This document shows positions 25,085-33,726 of a stretch of 43,191 nucleotides of DNA, one piece after another. Below the pieces are notes generated by a model. It saw only the letters and a list, made by a program, of their open reading frames with translations. It was not told the origin of the DNA and made no database searches. How positions within the stretch are numbered: position 1 is the first letter of the stretch; every line of letters starts with the position of its first letter. This stretch comes from Mycobacterium sp. (GTDB lineage Bacteria; Actinomycetota; Actinomycetes; Mycobacteriales; Mycobacteriaceae): positions 1 through 43,191 of the forward strand of contig JAHFVD010000064.1 in NCBI GenBank assembly GCA_023264735.1, given 5' to 3'. The translations under genes and the position numbers were made by a program.

Positions 25085-25729
25085 GTGCAGCCCATGACAT
25101 CGCGACTCCTCCTTGTGGGGCGGTCGATCGCCGCGCTGTGCTTCGTAGGTGTGAACGCCGTGGGATGTGGTGGTTCGCTTGGCCCGCCCGTCCCGACTGG
25201 CGCAACCGAATTAGGAGGTACTCCAGTGACATCTGCACCATCGCCACCGGCCGGGTGGTCTCTGAAAGAGGTTGTGCCGAAGAGCGAGCAGGAGGCTCAG
25301 GACACGGTCATGGGCTACCTCAAGCGCACGCTGGCAGTCTTGCCGCCCGGAACAGTGGTCGACGGCAATGGTCACCCCGGTACGGGACAGACCGCGTGGT
25401 GTGACGACGAGCCCACGGACCCGAAGAATGCTCCAGTGCATTTACAGACGATCGGCGACATCAAGGTGCCCGGTGATATGGATCCGAAGGCGCTGATCAC
25501 CAAAGTCGGGGACGCGTGGCGCAGTTGGGGATGGTATGTGTTCGAGCGGGACGGTTTCAACAAGCCCAACCAGTTCGGCTACGGTCCCGATGGCTATCGG
25601 CTGCAGATCGAAATGTCCAACCCGCCAAGCTATCCGCCGACGCTGACCGCGATATCTCCCTGCTTTGCGGGGAACCTGGCGCGCGATGATCTTCGGTTTC
25701 CGGTGGTTGTCAGTTCAGGCGGACAGTGA
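25085..25729 (+). CDS. Probable lipoprotein, unknown function
   Basis: 214 aa from GTG at 25085, preceded by AGGAA; ATG at 25070 (overlapping the hydrolase stop) or 25094 are alternatives. The first 25 residues are a signal peptide with a lipobox-like Ala-Val-Gly-Cys followed by GGS, so it is probably acylated and held on the outer face of the membrane. The mature part is soluble, with GYLKRTLAVLPPG, a W-rich middle around WRSWGWYVFER and a second cysteine pair possible (TAWCDDE, SPCFAGN). I do not recognise the family; its context is the DUF1023 hydrolase upstream and an LppA-like protein that overlaps its stop (GTGA). Confidence 0.72.
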   Translation: MQPMTSRLLLVGRSIAALCFVGVNAVGCGGSLGPPVPTGATELGGTPVTSAPSPPAGWSLKEVVPKSEQEAQDTVMGYLKRTLAVLPPGTVVDGNGHPGTGQTAWCDDEPTDPKNAPVHLQTIGDIKVPGDMDPKALITKVGDAWRSWGWYVFERDGFNKPNQFGYGPDGYRLQIEMSNPPSYPPTLTAISPCFAGNLARDDLRFPVVVSSGGQ

Positions 25730-26262
25730 GACGCCGACTTACTGTATCCACCTGCGCCGCGGCGATCGCGCTGGCTGCAACGGGATGCCACGTGGGCAAC
25801 CCCTACCAACCGACCGATCCCACCCGCGCCGGCCAAGCCGCCGCGGCGCTGACGTCGCTGCCGACACTGGAAGACACCAAGGCTCAGATGACCGCAGTGA
25901 TCGAGCAAGTCGGTCAACAGATCTCAGCGATCGCCCCGGTGGTCACATTCACATGGCGTCACGAGGAGAGCCGGGCAGGCTGCAGCCCACCCTACGAGCA
26001 ATCCGACGGCAAGGAGATATTGATGCCCAGCTACGTCTCCGATGTGCCTATCCCAGAACAGAACTGGAGGCAGGCCTACGACATCGCGTTACAGGCCGCC
26101 AAGACCCTGAATGCCTCGACGGTCACCGTCTTCAAGGACGCGCTCAACGATCACGATGTCCAGTTCTCAAGCGATACCGGAACGGTGCTCCGTCTGGGAT
26201 CGCAACGGGCAGCGCTCGTCACCGGTAGCACGGGCTGCCGGCTACCAGCCGACAAGCACTAG
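25726..26262 (+). CDS. LppA-family lipoprotein
   Basis: 178 aa from GTG at 25726, overlapping the previous stop by 4 bp. The signal peptide is RRRLTVSTCAAAIALAATGC with a good lipobox (Ala-Ala-Thr-Gly-Cys; Cys21). The mature part has a helix (TLEDTKAQMTAVIEQVGQQI), a WRHEES strand, a Cys in RAGCSPPYE and a partner Cys in GSTGCRLP near the end, the layout of mycobacterial LppA/LppB proteins. In M. tuberculosis lppA and lppB follow the Rv2542 hydrolase, so both sequence and order agree. The role is unknown; it would be anchored outside the inner membrane. Confidence 0.75.
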   Translation: MRRRLTVSTCAAAIALAATGCHVGNPYQPTDPTRAGQAAAALTSLPTLEDTKAQMTAVIEQVGQQISAIAPVVTFTWRHEESRAGCSPPYEQSDGKEILMPSYVSDVPIPEQNWRQAYDIALQAAKTLNASTVTVFKDALNDHDVQFSSDTGTVLRLGSQRAALVTGSTGCRLPADKH

Positions 26263-26300
26263 CCTGTTGATGAACGGAATCGCCGCGTAGGCAACTGTTC

Positions 26301-26306
26301 TAGCGT
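26301..26306 (+). promoter_or_regulatory. Leaderless-type -10 before eccB4
   Basis: TAGCGT ends 6 nt before the eccB4 ATG at 26313, and no ribosome site is present in between. This is the spacing of mycobacterial leaderless promoters, and it also supports that start codon. Confidence 0.5.
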
Positions 26307-26312
26307 CACGGA

Positions 26313-27665
26313 ATGGCTGGCCGCCCATCGCTTCGCGCTGAGGTGAGTGCGCAGCGTTTCCTGTTGCGCCGCCTCGAGTATGCGATCCTGGGCCGGCCGA
26401 TGCCGCAGCGGCACGACCCCCTTCGCACGCAGAAGTTCTCGCTGCTGGCCGGCTGCGCCGTCGCGGTCCTGATGCTGGTGTTGGACGGGTTCCTGGGGGC
26501 ATCCCGATCCGACGTGATTCCCGGCGACGCCCCTTTGGTGATGTCGCGGCAGTCGGGTGCGCTATTCGTTCGCGTCGATGATCGGCTGCGCCCGGTGGCG
26601 AACCTGACATCGGCCCGCCTGATTCTTGGATCGCCGGCGACGCCGCACATGATCGACGAGGCCGCTCTGGTAAACGTGGCCGACGGGCCGATGTTGGGCA
26701 TTGCCGGGGCGCCGCGGACGCTGGGGAAGGTGATCGCATCCTCGGACCTGCTCTGGACGGTCTGCGACGATGCCGATGGGCGCACGACCGTGGCTGCCGG
26801 CGATGACTGGGTCCCGCCGGCGCTCGACCCGCATGCGGCCGTCGTTGTCACCGTGACTCGCGGCGACGGGTCGGTCTTTCTGCTCTATGACGGCAAGCGC
26901 GCGATGATCGACCCCGGTGATCCAGTCACCGCACGCGCGTTGCACCTGGACGGCGACACGGTAGTTCGGAAGGTGTCTGCGACAGTTCTCAATGCGATTC
27001 CCGAGGTTCCGGCGATTGGCCCGCCGCGGATTGCTGGGGCAGGGCAACCGTCGGGGATTACCGGCTTCCCGGTCGGTACCGTCCTGCGGGTCCTGCGAAC
27101 CGAATCGCCCGAGTACTACGTCGTGCTCGTGGGAGGGCTTCAGCGGGTCGGCCGGCTGACCGTGGACCTGCTCCGGTTCGCCGACCCTGCTGCCGGCGGC
27201 GACATCCGCGAAGTGCCACCCGAGCTGGTCGCACGTAGCCCGCTCGTCGATACCCTGCCGGTGGCCACGTATCCCGACGAACCACCCTCGCTGCTCAACG
27301 CCGGCGAAGAGCTTTGCGCGACATGGCAGTCCGGGCGCAGCGGTATCGCCATCGGTTCGCCGACCGCAGGCGGGCGTGAGTCCGTCACGCTGGCCGGATC
27401 CGACGGCGACGGGCCCGGCATCGACATCGTGCGGATGACCCCTGGGCGCAGCTTGGACGTCACCGATGCGGGTGCGGGCGACCGCTATCTCATCACGGAT
27501 GCGGGAGTGCGCTTCCCCGTGCGTGATTCGGCAGCAGCGGCGTTGGGGTTGACTGGGACGCCGGTGGTGGCGCCGTGGGCGATCGTGGGTGCGTTGCCCA
27601 GTGGTCCGGAACTCGCGCGCGAGGCTGCGCTAGTCCGCCGAGACGTCCTCGGGTCGGCGCCGTAG
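26313..27665 (+). CDS. eccB4: ESX-4 secretion system protein EccB4
   Basis: 450 aa, close to M. tuberculosis EccB4 in size. A cytosolic N-terminal segment with QRFLLRRLEYAILGR, the EccB hallmark, is followed by one membrane helix (about 41-62). The large periplasmic part has the repeated R-domain pattern with VFLLYDGKRAMIDP and GDRYLITDAGVRFPV, and cysteines in TVCDD and EELCATW. EccB forms the periplasmic top of the ESX membrane complex with EccC and EccD. The 3' end overlaps that of mycP4 on the other strand by 36 bp. In M. tuberculosis eccB4 directly follows the cutinases; here 15 kb has been inserted between them. Confidence 0.96.
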   Translation: MAGRPSLRAEVSAQRFLLRRLEYAILGRPMPQRHDPLRTQKFSLLAGCAVAVLMLVLDGFLGASRSDVIPGDAPLVMSRQSGALFVRVDDRLRPVANLTSARLILGSPATPHMIDEAALVNVADGPMLGIAGAPRTLGKVIASSDLLWTVCDDADGRTTVAAGDDWVPPALDPHAAVVVTVTRGDGSVFLLYDGKRAMIDPGDPVTARALHLDGDTVVRKVSATVLNAIPEVPAIGPPRIAGAGQPSGITGFPVGTVLRVLRTESPEYYVVLVGGLQRVGRLTVDLLRFADPAAGGDIREVPPELVARSPLVDTLPVATYPDEPPSLLNAGEELCATWQSGRSGIAIGSPTAGGRESVTLAGSDGDGPGIDIVRMTPGRSLDVTDAGAGDRYLITDAGVRFPVRDSAAAALGLTGTPVVAPWAIVGALPSGPELAREAALVRRDVLGSAP

Positions 27666-28952
27666 CCGGACAGACGCCGCTGCGATCAGACCAGCCAGGC
27701 ACAGCGCAGCGCCGGTCGCCGCGACCGCATAGGGGCGCTGCGGTTGGTGATCTGTTGGCGCGGGCGGGGCCGGTGGACGTGATCCGGCCGGCGAGGGTGA
27801 CGCCGTCTGATCACTCAATGCGGCCACCGGATCGACGACACCGTTGCCGACGGCGGCATTCCATCCACCGGCAGGGTGGTGTGCGGTGGTCTTGATGCGG
27901 GTCATGACCTGCCGCGCCGACAGTCGGGGGAATCGGGCCCGTACCAGGGCCGCCAGGCCGCTCACCAGGGGTGCGGCGTAGCTGGTTCCCGATATCGGCG
28001 CCGTGCCCGTCGGTGTCGGCATGGTGGCGATCACGCCGGCGCCATCGGGATCCAGGGAGATGACGTGTTCGCCGGGGGCTGCGGTGTCGACCCACGGACC
28101 GTTGAGGCTGAACTCCGATGGCGTGCCACTCGAGTCCACCGAGGCGACGGTCAGGACGTAATCGTCGTACCAGGCCGGGCTGGCGATCACGGAGGGTTGT
28201 GCGGTGGTGTTCTGACTCGGGCACTGACCGTCCCCGCCGACATTGCCCGCCGCGGCCACCACGACGGCGTCCTTGACGTCGACCGCGTACGACAGTGCGG
28301 CGCCGAGCGCCCGGTCGTCGAGCATCGACTGGGCACAGGCCACCGAGGAGATGTTGATCACCGAAGCGCCCATGTCGGCAGCGGTACGGACGGCCATGGC
28401 CAGGGTGGTGACGTCGCCGAACCCACGGCTCGATAGATCTGCCAGCGGACCGAACTTGTTGCTGGACTGGCGGATCGCGATCAATGCGGCCTCGGGGGCG
28501 ATGCCACCGAATCCGGTCGGGTCGGTCCGATCGGGTGCTGCCGCGATGATCCCGGCGACTATGGTTCCGTGTCCGTCGCAGTCTTGCCTGCCGTCACCGC
28601 TCGAGACGTAGTCGCCGCCGGCGATGACACCGGACAGCCGACGGTGCGCGGCAATCCCGGTGTCGATCACCGCGACCCGCTGTCCCGCGCCGCGAGTGAG
28701 CCGCCAGATCGCGGGCATATCGAAACCCGCCAATTGGGTTGCCGATACGTCGGCAGCATCGACGGGCAACGGCACCGCGCAGGCCTCGCGCTGTTCGGTC
28801 GGCTGGGACGGCGCAGGAGGTGCCGGCGGCGGCAGGAGTGAGTTGTCGATCGCGGGCGGGATGACCGCGAACGCCGGCGGCGCACAGTGCGGCAAGGCGA
28901 GCACCACCACCGCAGTTGCCGCCGCGGACAGTCGGGGGCCGCGGTTCGTCAT
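27630..28952 (-). CDS. mycP4: Mycosin-4, subtilisin-like membrane protease of ESX-4
   Basis: 440 aa from ATG at 28952, overlapping the eccD4 stop by 4 bp (ATGA), which selects it over the longer frame. A signal peptide (about 1-29) and a proline-rich N-terminal extension precede the S8 protease domain with Asp97 (VAVIDTG), His128 (DGHGT), the oxyanion Asn237 (AAAGN) and Ser324 (SGTSYAAP). The triad is complete. After a proline-rich linker a C-terminal membrane helix ends in RLRRRPE. Mycosins cap the periplasmic side of the ESX complex and stabilise it. The gene is translated with eccD4 and converges on eccB4. Confidence 0.96.
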   Translation of the reverse strand: MTNRGPRLSAAATAVVVLALPHCAPPAFAVIPPAIDNSLLPPPAPPAPSQPTEQREACAVPLPVDAADVSATQLAGFDMPAIWRLTRGAGQRVAVIDTGIAAHRRLSGVIAGGDYVSSGDGRQDCDGHGTIVAGIIAAAPDRTDPTGFGGIAPEAALIAIRQSSNKFGPLADLSSRGFGDVTTLAMAVRTAADMGASVINISSVACAQSMLDDRALGAALSYAVDVKDAVVVAAAGNVGGDGQCPSQNTTAQPSVIASPAWYDDYVLTVASVDSSGTPSEFSLNGPWVDTAAPGEHVISLDPDGAGVIATMPTPTGTAPISGTSYAAPLVSGLAALVRARFPRLSARQVMTRIKTTAHHPAGGWNAAVGNGVVDPVAALSDQTASPSPAGSRPPAPPAPTDHQPQRPYAVAATGAALCLAGLIAAASVRLRRRPEDVSAD

Positions 28953-30091
28953 CGCTGACCGACCCCGGGTAGCGCCGCGAACACCCCAGCCGCAGCCGCC
29001 GCCGACGGGACGACTGCCGCACTGACCGCCATGTCGAGCACGGCGATCGTGCGCCGCGCCGCCGGCGCCAGCCGCCACCGTCCCCCGTGCCTGCACCACA
29101 CCGCACCGATCCCCACGACAACGAGGCCAGCGCACAACCAGGGGGTGCTCGCCGGCACCCTGATGGCACACAGGAGGACAAGTGCGGTGGCCGCGACGCC
29201 GGACGAAATGAACAGCATGACAACGTGATACGGATCAATCTGGCGGCAGGCCCGCAACAATAGCGCTGTACCGACGACCGCGATGAAGCCCGCCGCGACA
29301 AAGGGCCGGACCGCGGTCACCGCGGTGACGCCGGCGCCCAGGGCCGCCGCAGCTGCTGCCGTCACGGTGAACACGGTCAGTCGATGATGCGCGGTTCTCG
29401 TTTTGCGGTCGAGCTCAATACCGGACGCCGACAGCCCGGCACTGCCGACCGACAGCCGCGCAGACACCGCCAATGTGGCCAGGGACGCCGTCGCGAGCAT
29501 CGGACCGCAGGCCGTCGTGGGCCACCAGCTCGCGACCGCACCAACTGTCGCTGCTGCCGCCGCCATCGCCACTGCCGCCAGCGGAAGGAAAACCAAAGGG
29601 GCACAGTCCAACAGCCGCCAGGCGAACAGTGACGTCGCGGATGTCGCCGACATCGCCAGCAGGAAGCCCGGAAGACCGGGGTGGCCCCGCACGAGGAGGA
29701 CCAGAAGCACTGCCGTTGTCCAGCACAGCACGATCGAACCCGCCCGGCGGTTGGCGGCGGGCCACGAGGGACGCGTCAAGCTTGTCACCGTGTCGACGAC
29801 CGCGGTACTCACGTCGAACGTGACCACCCGTGCCGGTCGAGCCGCCACCGAGGTGAGCATCAGCAGCTCGCCGTCGGGAATCGCACATTGGGCGAGCGTC
29901 GCCGTCGTGTCGAGGACCTCTCCGGACACCCGGGTCAGGTGCGGGCCGGTGTCGGCGAAGTCGTCCCTGCCGATGAGGTCTACTACGGCGGGTATCAGTT
30001 CCGCGATCGGAACATGAGCGGGCAGCGTGACGTCCGCCTCGTGATCGGCGGTGCGGATCGACACCCGGCACATCTCGTCGGTGGCAGCCAT
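28949..30091 (-). CDS. eccD4: ESX-4 membrane channel protein EccD4
   Basis: 380 aa from ATG at 30091. Residues 1-85 are the ubiquitin-like cytosolic domain (CRVSIRTADHEADVTLPAHV, then GEVLDTTATLAQCAIPDGE). After it come about 9-11 hydrophobic helices, from SIVLCWTTAVLLVLLV to the C-terminal SAAAAAGVFAAL. EccD dimers form the hydrophobic wall of the ESX channel. It is shorter than most EccD proteins (about 440-470 aa), partly in the loop regions, but no frame break is seen. A TAGCGT element (minus strand 30105-30100) ends 8 nt before the ATG, so a leaderless transcript is possible. It is divergent from eccC4. Confidence 0.92.
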   Translation of the reverse strand: MAATDEMCRVSIRTADHEADVTLPAHVPIAELIPAVVDLIGRDDFADTGPHLTRVSGEVLDTTATLAQCAIPDGELLMLTSVAARPARVVTFDVSTAVVDTVTSLTRPSWPAANRRAGSIVLCWTTAVLLVLLVRGHPGLPGFLLAMSATSATSLFAWRLLDCAPLVFLPLAAVAMAAAAATVGAVASWWPTTACGPMLATASLATLAVSARLSVGSAGLSASGIELDRKTRTAHHRLTVFTVTAAAAAALGAGVTAVTAVRPFVAAGFIAVVGTALLLRACRQIDPYHVVMLFISSGVAATALVLLCAIRVPASTPWLCAGLVVVGIGAVWCRHGGRWRLAPAARRTIAVLDMAVSAAVVPSAAAAAGVFAALPGVGQR

Positions 30092-30147
30092 GACAGCGGA
30101 CGCTAGCCAGCCTGGGGAGTCGCCGAACTCCGTTGTCCACAGGTGAA

Positions 30148-30177
30148 TTGCCCACCGCGGTCGGGGTTGTCTACCGT
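30148..30177 (+). promoter_or_regulatory. Leaderless promoter of eccC4
   Basis: TTGCCC (30148-30153), an 18-bp spacer and TACCGT (30172-30177), which ends 6 nt before the ATG at 30184. There is no ribosome site, which fits a leaderless mRNA and rules against a TTG start at 30133. Confidence 0.5.
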
Positions 30178-30183
30178 CCCTGC

Positions 30184-33100
30184 ATGAATCGGCCCGCCCG
30201 GCTGGCACCGCAGTTTCCGGTCAACGATCTGGTCGTCGAAGCGCTGCCGGACACCCCGTCGACCGGCGGGATATCGCGATTCGTGCCGCTGCTGGGTCTC
30301 GGCGCCCTGATGGGCGTCGGTGCGCTGGTGTGGGGGTCGGGGATGGTCGCGCGTGGCCCGTCCTCGGTGGTCTTTCCGGCGATGATGCTGGTATCGGCGG
30401 TGGGGATGGCGATGCACGCAGGCACCCGGCGGTCCGGGGTCGGCCTCGACCACCAACGCAAGCGCTATCTGGCCGGCCTCGGTCGGCTCAGTGAGCAACT
30501 GTGGGAGACCGCGCAGCGTCAGCGGGCGTCGCTGCTGTTAGTTCATCCGGTGCCGTCGTCGTTGTGGATGCTGATCGGCGGGCCGCGCATGTGGGAGCGT
30601 GGCCAGGGGGACTCGGACTTCTGCCACGTCCGCGTCGGCGTCGGCCGGCAGAAGCTGGCCCGGCGCATCGTGGTTCCGCCCGTGGGCCCGGTCGACGAGC
30701 TGGACCCGGTGACCGCTGACGCGTTGCGCCGCTTCGTCCACTGCCACACCACCCTCGACGATGCACCCATCGCGGTCGCCCTCGGTGCGCTGCGGTTGCT
30801 CCTGGTCGGTGGCGACGTTGCGCGCGGCCGCGCTCTGGTGCGCGCGATGGTCTGCCAGCTGGCTGTGCTGCACGGCCCCGACATCTGCGCGATCGCAGCG
30901 GTGGTCGGTCCAGGCCGCCGGCAGTTCTGGGATTGGCTGAAATGGCTGCCGCACAATGTATGTCCGCATCGGGGTGAATCGATGGTGTACGACGAGGCCG
31001 CAGACGTGCAGGCGCAACGGCACCACGTCGTTGTGGTCGTCGACGGCGCCGACCACCGAAATCTCACGAGGTCGGGAGTGACTGTCGTTGTCGTCGGGAA
31101 CGACGCCGATGACAGCAGCGCACTTCGGCTGCACGTCGCCGGTGACCGGCTCGCCGTGGGCAGTGGTGAGCAGATCGAAGAATTCGCCACCGTCGACGGT
31201 GTGACGATGGCGCAGGCGCGGTCCTGCGCCCGCCGCCTGGCCCGCCATCGAACAACCGACGCGGTGCCCGATGACCTGCAGCGCTGGGTGAGCGCGCTGG
31301 CCATGAAGGATTCTGCCCCGTTGCGGGTTGCACTCGGCACCTCGGCGGACGGTGATCTCGTCCACCTCGACATCAAGGAGGCGGCCGACGGTGGGCACGG
31401 CCCGCACGGACTGTGCATCGGCGCGACCGGGTCGGGGAAATCGGAACTCTTGCGCACCATCGTCGCGGGGATGATCGCCCGCCACTCGCCCGACGACCTC
31501 AACCTGGTGCTCATCGATTTCAAAGGCGGGGCAACGTTCCTTGGTCTGGAGGGCGTGCCGCACGTCGCCGCCGTCATCACTAATCTCGCCGACGAGGCGC
31601 ACTTGGTGGCGCGCGCGAAAGAAGCGCTCAGCGGTGAAATCCACCGCCGTCAAGCGTTGTTGCGGCGCGCGGGCAATGCCGTCAATCTCATGTCCTATCG
31701 ACGTAATCGGGGTATCGACCCCACACTTCCGGACTTGCCGACACTGTTCATCGTCATCGACGAGTTCGCCGAACTGCTCACTCAGCAGCCGGATTTCGCC
31801 GAGTTGTTCACCATGATCGGGCGCGTCGGCCGGTCGCTCGGGGTGCATCTGCTGCTGGCCAGCCAGCGACTGGATGAGGGACGGCTGCGCGGTCTCGAGT
31901 CGCACCTGTCCTACCGCATCTGCCTGAAAACCTCGACGGTGGCGGAATCCCGAGCCGTGCTGGGCGTGGCGGACGCCGCCGAGCTCCCCGCCACCCCGGG
32001 CGCGGCGATCCTTCGCACCGGCGACGGCCGCCTCACCCGCTTCCAGGCCAGCTATCTCAGCGGTCCGGCGCGTGCCGCCACACCGTCGAATCCGGCTGTG
32101 CGACTGTTCACCTCGGTGCCCGCCGCGCCTCCGGAGACCGGTGCCGGAGCCGGCCCGACCGCACTGGACATGATCGTCGATCGGTTTCGTGGCCAGGGCA
32201 CCTCGGCTCATCAGGTGTGGTTGCCACCGCTGACACGGTCGCCACACCTTTCTGAACTGGACAGTGTCGCCGGGGGAGAGCTCAGTGCGGTGATCGGCCT
32301 GGTCGATCTGCCGTTCGAACAGCGGCGTGCCCCGATGGTCGTCGAGCTCGGTGGTGCGGGCGGCAATGTCGCGGTGGTGGGTGCGCCCCAGAGCGGCAAG
32401 TCCACCGCGCTGTGCACCATGATCACCGCGCTGGCCACGAGCCATGACCCACACCGGATCCAATTCTACTGCCTGGACTTCGGCGGCGGCGCGCTCGAGC
32501 GGCTACGGCGTCTGCCCCACGTGGGATCGGTGGCGACCCGCCGGGAACGGGAATTGGTGCAACGCAGTGTCAGCCATGTCGGTGCGATTCTGTGTGCTCG
32601 CGAATCGCTTTGTGACGCAGACACATACGGCGATGTGTTTCTGGTCGTGGACGGGTGGTCGACCCTGCGTGAGGAGTTCCCCGACCTCGAGGCGACGATC
32701 ACCGGGCTCGCTGCCCGGGGCTTATCGTTCGGTGTCCACGTGATCCTCACCGCGGGAAGGTGGGCCGATGTCCGGCCCGCGCTCAAGGATCAGATCGGCA
32801 CCAGAGTCGAACTGCGACTGGGTGATCCGATCGATTCCGACGTGGACCGCAAGCAGGCTGCGGCGGTCCCGATCGATAGGCCTGGGCGGGGTATCACCCG
32901 CGAGGGTCAGCACTTCCTGATCGCGATACCGGACGATGTCGAAGGGGTTCATGCGGGTTCGTGGCGTGCCCCACCCGTTCGCTTGCTGCCCGTGCTGGTC
33001 GAGCACTCGGCAGTGGTCGACCAAGCCGGCGCCGACACGGAACGGGTCCTGCTCGGCCTCGGCGAAGACCGCCTCGAACCGGTTGCTCTCGACTTCAGCC

Positions 33101-33726
33101 GGCAGCAGCACCTGTTGATCCTCGGCGACCCCGAGTGCGGGAAGACCGCGGCGCTGCGAGCACTGTGCGGTGAGATCGTGCGCACGGCAATAGGTCGCCC
33201 GGCTTCGCTGTTCGTCGTCGACTACCGTCGCGGTCTGCTCGGTATCGCCGAATCGCAGCACCTGCTCGGCTACGCATTCTCTCCCAACAGCCTCGCCGAT
33301 CGATTGCCAGAGCTGATTGCGTTGTTGCAGAGCAGATTACCCGCCGCAGATACGCCGATCGAGCAGCTCAAGACCAGATCGTGGTGGACCGGGCCGGAGG
33401 TCTTTGTCGTCGTCGACGACTACGACGTCGTCTCCGCGACATCACCGGACGCACTGTGTTCGCTGCTCGCGCTCCTGCCGCACGCCACCGATATCGGGCT
33501 GCACCTGATCCTGGCGCGCCGGTGCGCCGGATCCGCGCGGGCGATGTTCGAGCCGCTTCTCGCGCACCTGCGCGACAGCGGCTGCGCCGGCCTGTTGATG
33601 AGCGGAAGCCCCGAGGAAGGCGGCTTGATCGGCCACCACCGGGCGGTTGTGCAACCGCCGGGGCGCGGCATGCTGGTGACCCGTTCGGCGGCGCAACTGG
33701 TCCAGGTCGGTTGGTGCCCACCGTGA
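30184..33726 (+). CDS. eccC4: ESX-4 FtsK/SpoIIIE-type ATPase EccC4
   Basis: 1180 aa. The N-terminal region has two membrane helices (about 35-85). Three ATPase domains follow: D1 with Walker A GATGSGKS at 413-420 and Walker B LFIVIDEFAELL; D2 with GAPQSGKS at 733-740 and VFLVVDGWS; D3 with GDPECGKT at 981-988 and VFVVVDDYD. Only D1 keeps the Asp-Glu pair, as usual in EccC, where D1 is the active motor and D2/D3 bind substrates. It is an unsplit EccC, as in M. tuberculosis EccC4. The stop overlaps the next start (GTGA), so the Rv3446c-like protein is coupled to it. Confidence 0.97.
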   Translation: MNRPARLAPQFPVNDLVVEALPDTPSTGGISRFVPLLGLGALMGVGALVWGSGMVARGPSSVVFPAMMLVSAVGMAMHAGTRRSGVGLDHQRKRYLAGLGRLSEQLWETAQRQRASLLLVHPVPSSLWMLIGGPRMWERGQGDSDFCHVRVGVGRQKLARRIVVPPVGPVDELDPVTADALRRFVHCHTTLDDAPIAVALGALRLLLVGGDVARGRALVRAMVCQLAVLHGPDICAIAAVVGPGRRQFWDWLKWLPHNVCPHRGESMVYDEAADVQAQRHHVVVVVDGADHRNLTRSGVTVVVVGNDADDSSALRLHVAGDRLAVGSGEQIEEFATVDGVTMAQARSCARRLARHRTTDAVPDDLQRWVSALAMKDSAPLRVALGTSADGDLVHLDIKEAADGGHGPHGLCIGATGSGKSELLRTIVAGMIARHSPDDLNLVLIDFKGGATFLGLEGVPHVAAVITNLADEAHLVARAKEALSGEIHRRQALLRRAGNAVNLMSYRRNRGIDPTLPDLPTLFIVIDEFAELLTQQPDFAELFTMIGRVGRSLGVHLLLASQRLDEGRLRGLESHLSYRICLKTSTVAESRAVLGVADAAELPATPGAAILRTGDGRLTRFQASYLSGPARAATPSNPAVRLFTSVPAAPPETGAGAGPTALDMIVDRFRGQGTSAHQVWLPPLTRSPHLSELDSVAGGELSAVIGLVDLPFEQRRAPMVVELGGAGGNVAVVGAPQSGKSTALCTMITALATSHDPHRIQFYCLDFGGGALERLRRLPHVGSVATRRERELVQRSVSHVGAILCARESLCDADTYGDVFLVVDGWSTLREEFPDLEATITGLAARGLSFGVHVILTAGRWADVRPALKDQIGTRVELRLGDPIDSDVDRKQAAAVPIDRPGRGITREGQHFLIAIPDDVEGVHAGSWRAPPVRLLPVLVEHSAVVDQAGADTERVLLGLGEDRLEPVALDFSRQQHLLILGDPECGKTAALRALCGEIVRTAIGRPASLFVVDYRRGLLGIAESQHLLGYAFSPNSLADRLPELIALLQSRLPAADTPIEQLKTRSWWTGPEVFVVVDDYDVVSATSPDALCSLLALLPHATDIGLHLILARRCAGSARAMFEPLLAHLRDSGCAGLLMSGSPEEGGLIGHHRAVVQPPGRGMLVTRSAAQLVQVGWCPP

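Noticed and set aside
28949..30091. Truncation or frameshift in eccD4 because it is short
   Set aside because: The frame is clean, the ubiquitin-like domain and about ten helices are present, and both ends join neighbours normally.
30133..30183. Earlier TTG start for eccC4
   Set aside because: A TTG start without a ribosome site is less likely than ATG 30184, which has a leaderless promoter at the right distance.
30538..32463. 641-aa minus-strand frame inside eccC4
   Set aside because: Antisense to the ATPase domains; no recognisable domain and no ribosome site.
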